43,597 nucleotides of DNA from an uncultured Bacteroidales bacterium (GTDB lineage: Bacteria > Bacteroidota > Bacteroidia > Bacteroidales > WCHB1-69): NCBI GenBank assembly GCA_937901455.1, contig CALDIA010000163.1:1-43597 (forward strand), given 5' to 3'. A program made the position numbers and the translations under genes. Shown piece after piece: positions 41,177-43,597 of the stretch; the stretch's first letter is position 1, and the number at the start of each line of letters is the position of its first letter. The notes under the pieces were generated by a model. The model was given only the letters and a program-made list of their open reading frames with translations, had not been told where the DNA came from and made no database searches.

Positions 41177-41203
41177 CCCGATTTAGGAAACCAGTACTGT
41201 TGG

Positions 41204-43597
41204 CTATCGTTTGGCTACCTTGGCACTGATGGTGCCCTTGGCGGTTGTCACCTGCAGGTGGTAAATGCCAGTGGCATAGCCGTCGAGGTCAAGGTCAACC
41301 TCCAAGTCTTGTACGTTGATAGTGCGGAGGAGCTTTCCGAAGTTGTCATATATTTGTACGGTTTCGATTGCTGTTCCGTTGGCTGTGAGATGACATACGT
41401 CAGTCGTTGGGTTGGGATAGGCCAGACAAGATATGCTGTTCACATCGTGAATGCCCGTGTGTGTCATTGTGGCCACGCCACTGTTGACCATGCCCTGCTT
41501 CATGGCGATGGCCTTTACGGTAAACTCGCTGCCATCGTGGTTGAAAGCTTCAGTGTAGAGCGCAGATCCTTCACTCGGCGTGCTGTTATCGAGGGTGTAG
41601 TAAATGTCAGCTCCGTCAGTGGCCGTGGTGATGGTCACCACCACACCGCCATTACCATCATTGGTGATGTAGATGATCGGTGTAGTCACGGTGTCCTGCT
41701 CAACAGCCACAAAGAGGATGTCATCATTGTTGCGCGGGGCAATCTGGTAGTTACCGTTGTATTGCAAAACGAAACCTACCACATCGGCATGCTGACCGGC
41801 AGGAATGGTTATGTCCAAAGTCTTGAAATTGTTGCGGCAGACCATCGTCTCCCCATTCTGCTCAATGGTCATGTTGGTGGCAGAAGTGGTGGTGTAGGTG
41901 CCGCCCGTTGTGAAGACCACATCGCTGAGTTTCACTAAGCGCGACTCAAACTGATAATACTGTGCTTCGATGGCCTCAATGTCGGTGAGTACCGGAGTGA
42001 TGGTGCCCACATTGGAGCTGGCCGTGTCGGGATTGGTCAAGGGTACCATTTCCACGAGGCCATTATATAATGCATAGGTACCGCAGATGCCTCCGCTGAT
42101 GACATCGCCCTCGTTGTATTGGTTGGTGATGTTGCCGTTTTGGTTGTAGATGAGCAAACCGCCGGTGGAATCCTGCACGTAGATGTTGTAGCCATTTTGG
42201 AAAACAAAGGTCACGTCACCTGTGATTTTAAACGGGGTGGTATTGGTGGCGGAGTTGGCAGCCTTGAAATCGGCAATGGTCGCCACTTCTGTTGGGAAGG
42301 TGTACGTGGCGGAGGCTACGTTGCTCGGGGTCATGGCGCCAAAAAAGGCCATGGCCTTGATTGTGGTGGTGGCGTTCACTGTGAAGGGAGCGCTGTAAAG
42401 CGTGGAGGTGCTCGTCGGTGTGGTGCCGTCGGTGGTGTAGCGGATCTCCGCTCCGGTGGTGCCACAGGTCATGGAAACAGTGACTGGGTCCATATAATTG
42501 CCGCTGTTGGGGGTGATGACAGGTGTTTCCACTATGGAAGAGGGAACACTCGGATAACCGAAGATGCTCACACTGTCGATGTAAACTCTGGAGGTCGCGG
42601 TCGGGGCGGTGGCGGGCAGTGCGACCTGGAACTTGAATCGTACGTTGTCGAAGGAGCCATCGTTATTGACCTCCATGTTGTACATGGCTATGGTACTGCT
42701 CAGTTCGAAGAGGGTGGGGGTGCTATAGGTGTTGCCCCCATCGGTGGAGTAGGAGACGTTCACGTTGAGTCCGTTGGTGGCGGCTGCCGCAAACTGGATG
42801 CGGGAGGCATGTGCCACATCGAAGCTGGTGTAGGTGTAACCCAGCGTGGTGGCGGAGGCAGGGTACCAGCGCATTTGCATGGATTGGCTGCCCTGGATAG
42901 CGCCTGTCGTGGCGGGGGTGCCAAAGACGGTGCCCCATTGCTGACCGGCGGCACCGCTGAAGACCACGTCAGGGTTGTTATAGACAGTGGTGGCGATAAA
43001 TCCGTCAGTGGCCTCAAAGCCCGTGTGGTATAGCAAGGTGTCGTTGTATTCCGGTGTCGGCGGGGTGGGGGCCACGATGGTGTAGGTGGCGGTGACCACC
43101 TCGCTGTTCTCCCAGCCACTCAGCAAGGCAATGGCCTTGAGGGTGTACTCGCCCACCGTATTCAGGGTGATGGCGCTGCTGTAGAGCGTGCTCGTGGCAT
43201 CGGGTGTGGTGCCGTCCATGGTGTAGCGGATCTGGGCATTGGCATTGTCGCAGTTGATGACTACAACAATCAGCGTGTCGCTGGCGCCGCTGGCGGGCGA
43301 GAATACCGGTGCCGGAAGGGCCACGGTGCCGTTGAGGGCAATGGTGTGCGTCAAGGTGCCGCTCGTGACGGTCAGCGTGCCCGTGGCCGGCTCGATGCCG
43401 TCAAAGGTGACCGTCACCGAGGTGTTGCCATTGGGATCACTGATGCTAACAGGGGCGGCGGTGAAGTGGGTGCTGCTGCTGGTGATTGTGATGGCTTCGG
43501 TCAGGTGCGCACCGCTGACAGTGAAGGTCTGCGTGAGCTGGCTGCCGCTGAACTCCAAGGCAGTGGCGTTGACCGTCAGTACGGGCTCATAAACTAC
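41204..43597 (-). CDS. Large T9SS-exported multidomain protein (5' end cut by the window)
   Basis: The frame is open from the right edge of the window, so the start is missing; at least 797 residues are present. In order from the visible N-terminus: Ig-like beta domains (TVTFDGIEPATGTLTVTSG); a chitobiase/hexosaminidase C-terminal-like repeat (IRYTMDGTTPDATSTLYS); a jelly-roll region at about 180-350; a second such repeat (IRYTTDGTTPTSTSTLYS); an OB-fold-like domain (YNIYVQDSTGGLLIYNQNG); a third repeat (IYYTLDNSTPSEGSALYT); and a type A T9SS sorting domain (CLAYPNPTTDVCHL, YATGIYHLQV). No enzyme domain is visible in this part; a catalytic domain may lie beyond the edge. GC content is above average. 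Confidence 0.85.
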   Translation of the reverse strand, partial: VVYEPVLTVNATALEFSGSQLTQTFTVSGAHLTEAITITSSSTHFTAAPVSISDPNGNTSVTVTFDGIEPATGTLTVTSGTLTHTIALNGTVALPAPVFSPASGASDTLIVVVINCDNANAQIRYTMDGTTPDATSTLYSSAITLNTVGEYTLKAIALLSGWENSEVVTATYTIVAPTPPTPEYNDTLLYHTGFEATDGFIATTVYNNPDVVFSGAAGQQWGTVFGTPATTGAIQGSQSMQMRWYPASATTLGYTYTSFDVAHASRIQFAAAATNGLNVNVSYSTDGGNTYSTPTLFELSSTIAMYNMEVNNDGSFDNVRFKFQVALPATAPTATSRVYIDSVSIFGYPSVPSSIVETPVITPNSGNYMDPVTVSMTCGTTGAEIRYTTDGTTPTSTSTLYSAPFTVNATTTIKAMAFFGAMTPSNVASATYTFPTEVATIADFKAANSATNTTPFKITGDVTFVFQNGYNIYVQDSTGGLLIYNQNGNITNQYNEGDVISGGICGTYALYNGLVEMVPLTNPDTASSNVGTITPVLTDIEAIEAQYYQFESRLVKLSDVVFTTGGTYTTTSATNMTIEQNGETMVCRNNFKTLDITIPAGQHADVVGFVLQYNGNYQIAPRNNDDILFVAVEQDTVTTPIIYITNDGNGGVVVTITTATDGADIYYTLDNSTPSEGSALYTEAFNHDGSEFTVKAIAMKQGMVNSGVATMTHTGIHDVNSISCLAYPNPTTDVCHLTANGTAIETVQIYDNFGKLLRTINVQDLEVDLDLDGYATGIYHLQVTTAKGTISAKVAKR

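Noticed and set aside
42119..43033. 304-residue plus-strand frame rich in Gly and Val
   Set aside because: It is antisense to the large T9SS gene; the composition reflects the Thr/Ala-rich codons on the other strand.

Overview
The window comes from a Bacteroidetes chromosome, most likely order Bacteroidales. Four things support this. The promoter -7 boxes have the form TAnnTTTG (TATTTTTG, TACTTTTG or TATCTTTG) and precede most transcription units. There are type IX secretion (T9SS) parts, PorX and PorT. Three large exported proteins end in T9SS type A sorting domains. The tRNA genes lack an encoded CCA. I cannot name a genus. Most of the window is ordinary core chromosome; the first kilobase is GC-rich, phage-like and different in codon use.

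Layout. 1-1033: two overlapping minus-strand phage-type genes, one with a stop codon three codons after its best start, beside heptamer repeats and with a palindromic repeat inside. 1.1-5.1 kb (+): a small secreted protein, the T9SS regulator porX and a secreted esterase, ending in a bidirectional terminator. 5.1-7.5 kb (-): lipoamide dehydrogenase and an outer-membrane barrel. 7.8-15.7 kb (-): a probable eight-gene operon reading tsaC, coaD, a thioredoxin-like protein, TlpA, a DUF6029 barrel, an Omp28 lipoprotein, a 2-hydroxyacid dehydrogenase and an AtoE-type short-chain fatty acid transporter. 15.8-19.6 kb (-): parC with a di-haem cytochrome c peroxidase. 19.7-24.5 kb (-): porT, glyS, a GWxTD-type protein and a porin-like barrel. 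24.6-25.6 kb (-): heptose-7-phosphate kinase. 25.6-30.4 kb (-): a small lipoprotein, an M23/LysM murein hydrolase, a T9SS-exported FG-GAP protein and a DUF2156-GNAT fusion. 30.6 kb (+): a tRNA with a valine-type CAC anticodon. 30.8-32.4 kb (-): a T9SS-exported thioredoxin. 32.5-34.7 kb (-): acpP-fabF-rnc. 35.2-35.5 kb (+): tRNA-Thr, tRNA-Tyr and tRNA-Gly. 35.6-38.4 kb (+): a MurD-type ligase, a thioredoxin lipoprotein and a secreted helical protein. 38.4-41.0 kb (-): a YfcC-type transporter and an esterase. 41.2 kb to the end (-): a large T9SS-exported protein cut by the window edge.

How the parts fit. The clearest theme is the cell envelope: T9SS control (PorX), a T9SS channel or assembly part (PorT), T9SS cargo, murein enzymes, and at least five thioredoxin-fold proteins with CxxC motifs outside the cytoplasm. 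The best candidate for a poorly described system is the four-gene redox block at 10.1-14.7 kb (two thioredoxin-like proteins, a DUF6029 barrel and a CxxC-bearing Omp28 lipoprotein). Second are the MurD/thioredoxin/helical-protein operon and the murein hydrolase/T9SS/DUF2156-GNAT operon. I see no CRISPR array, integrase, transposase, restriction-modification or recognisable defence system.
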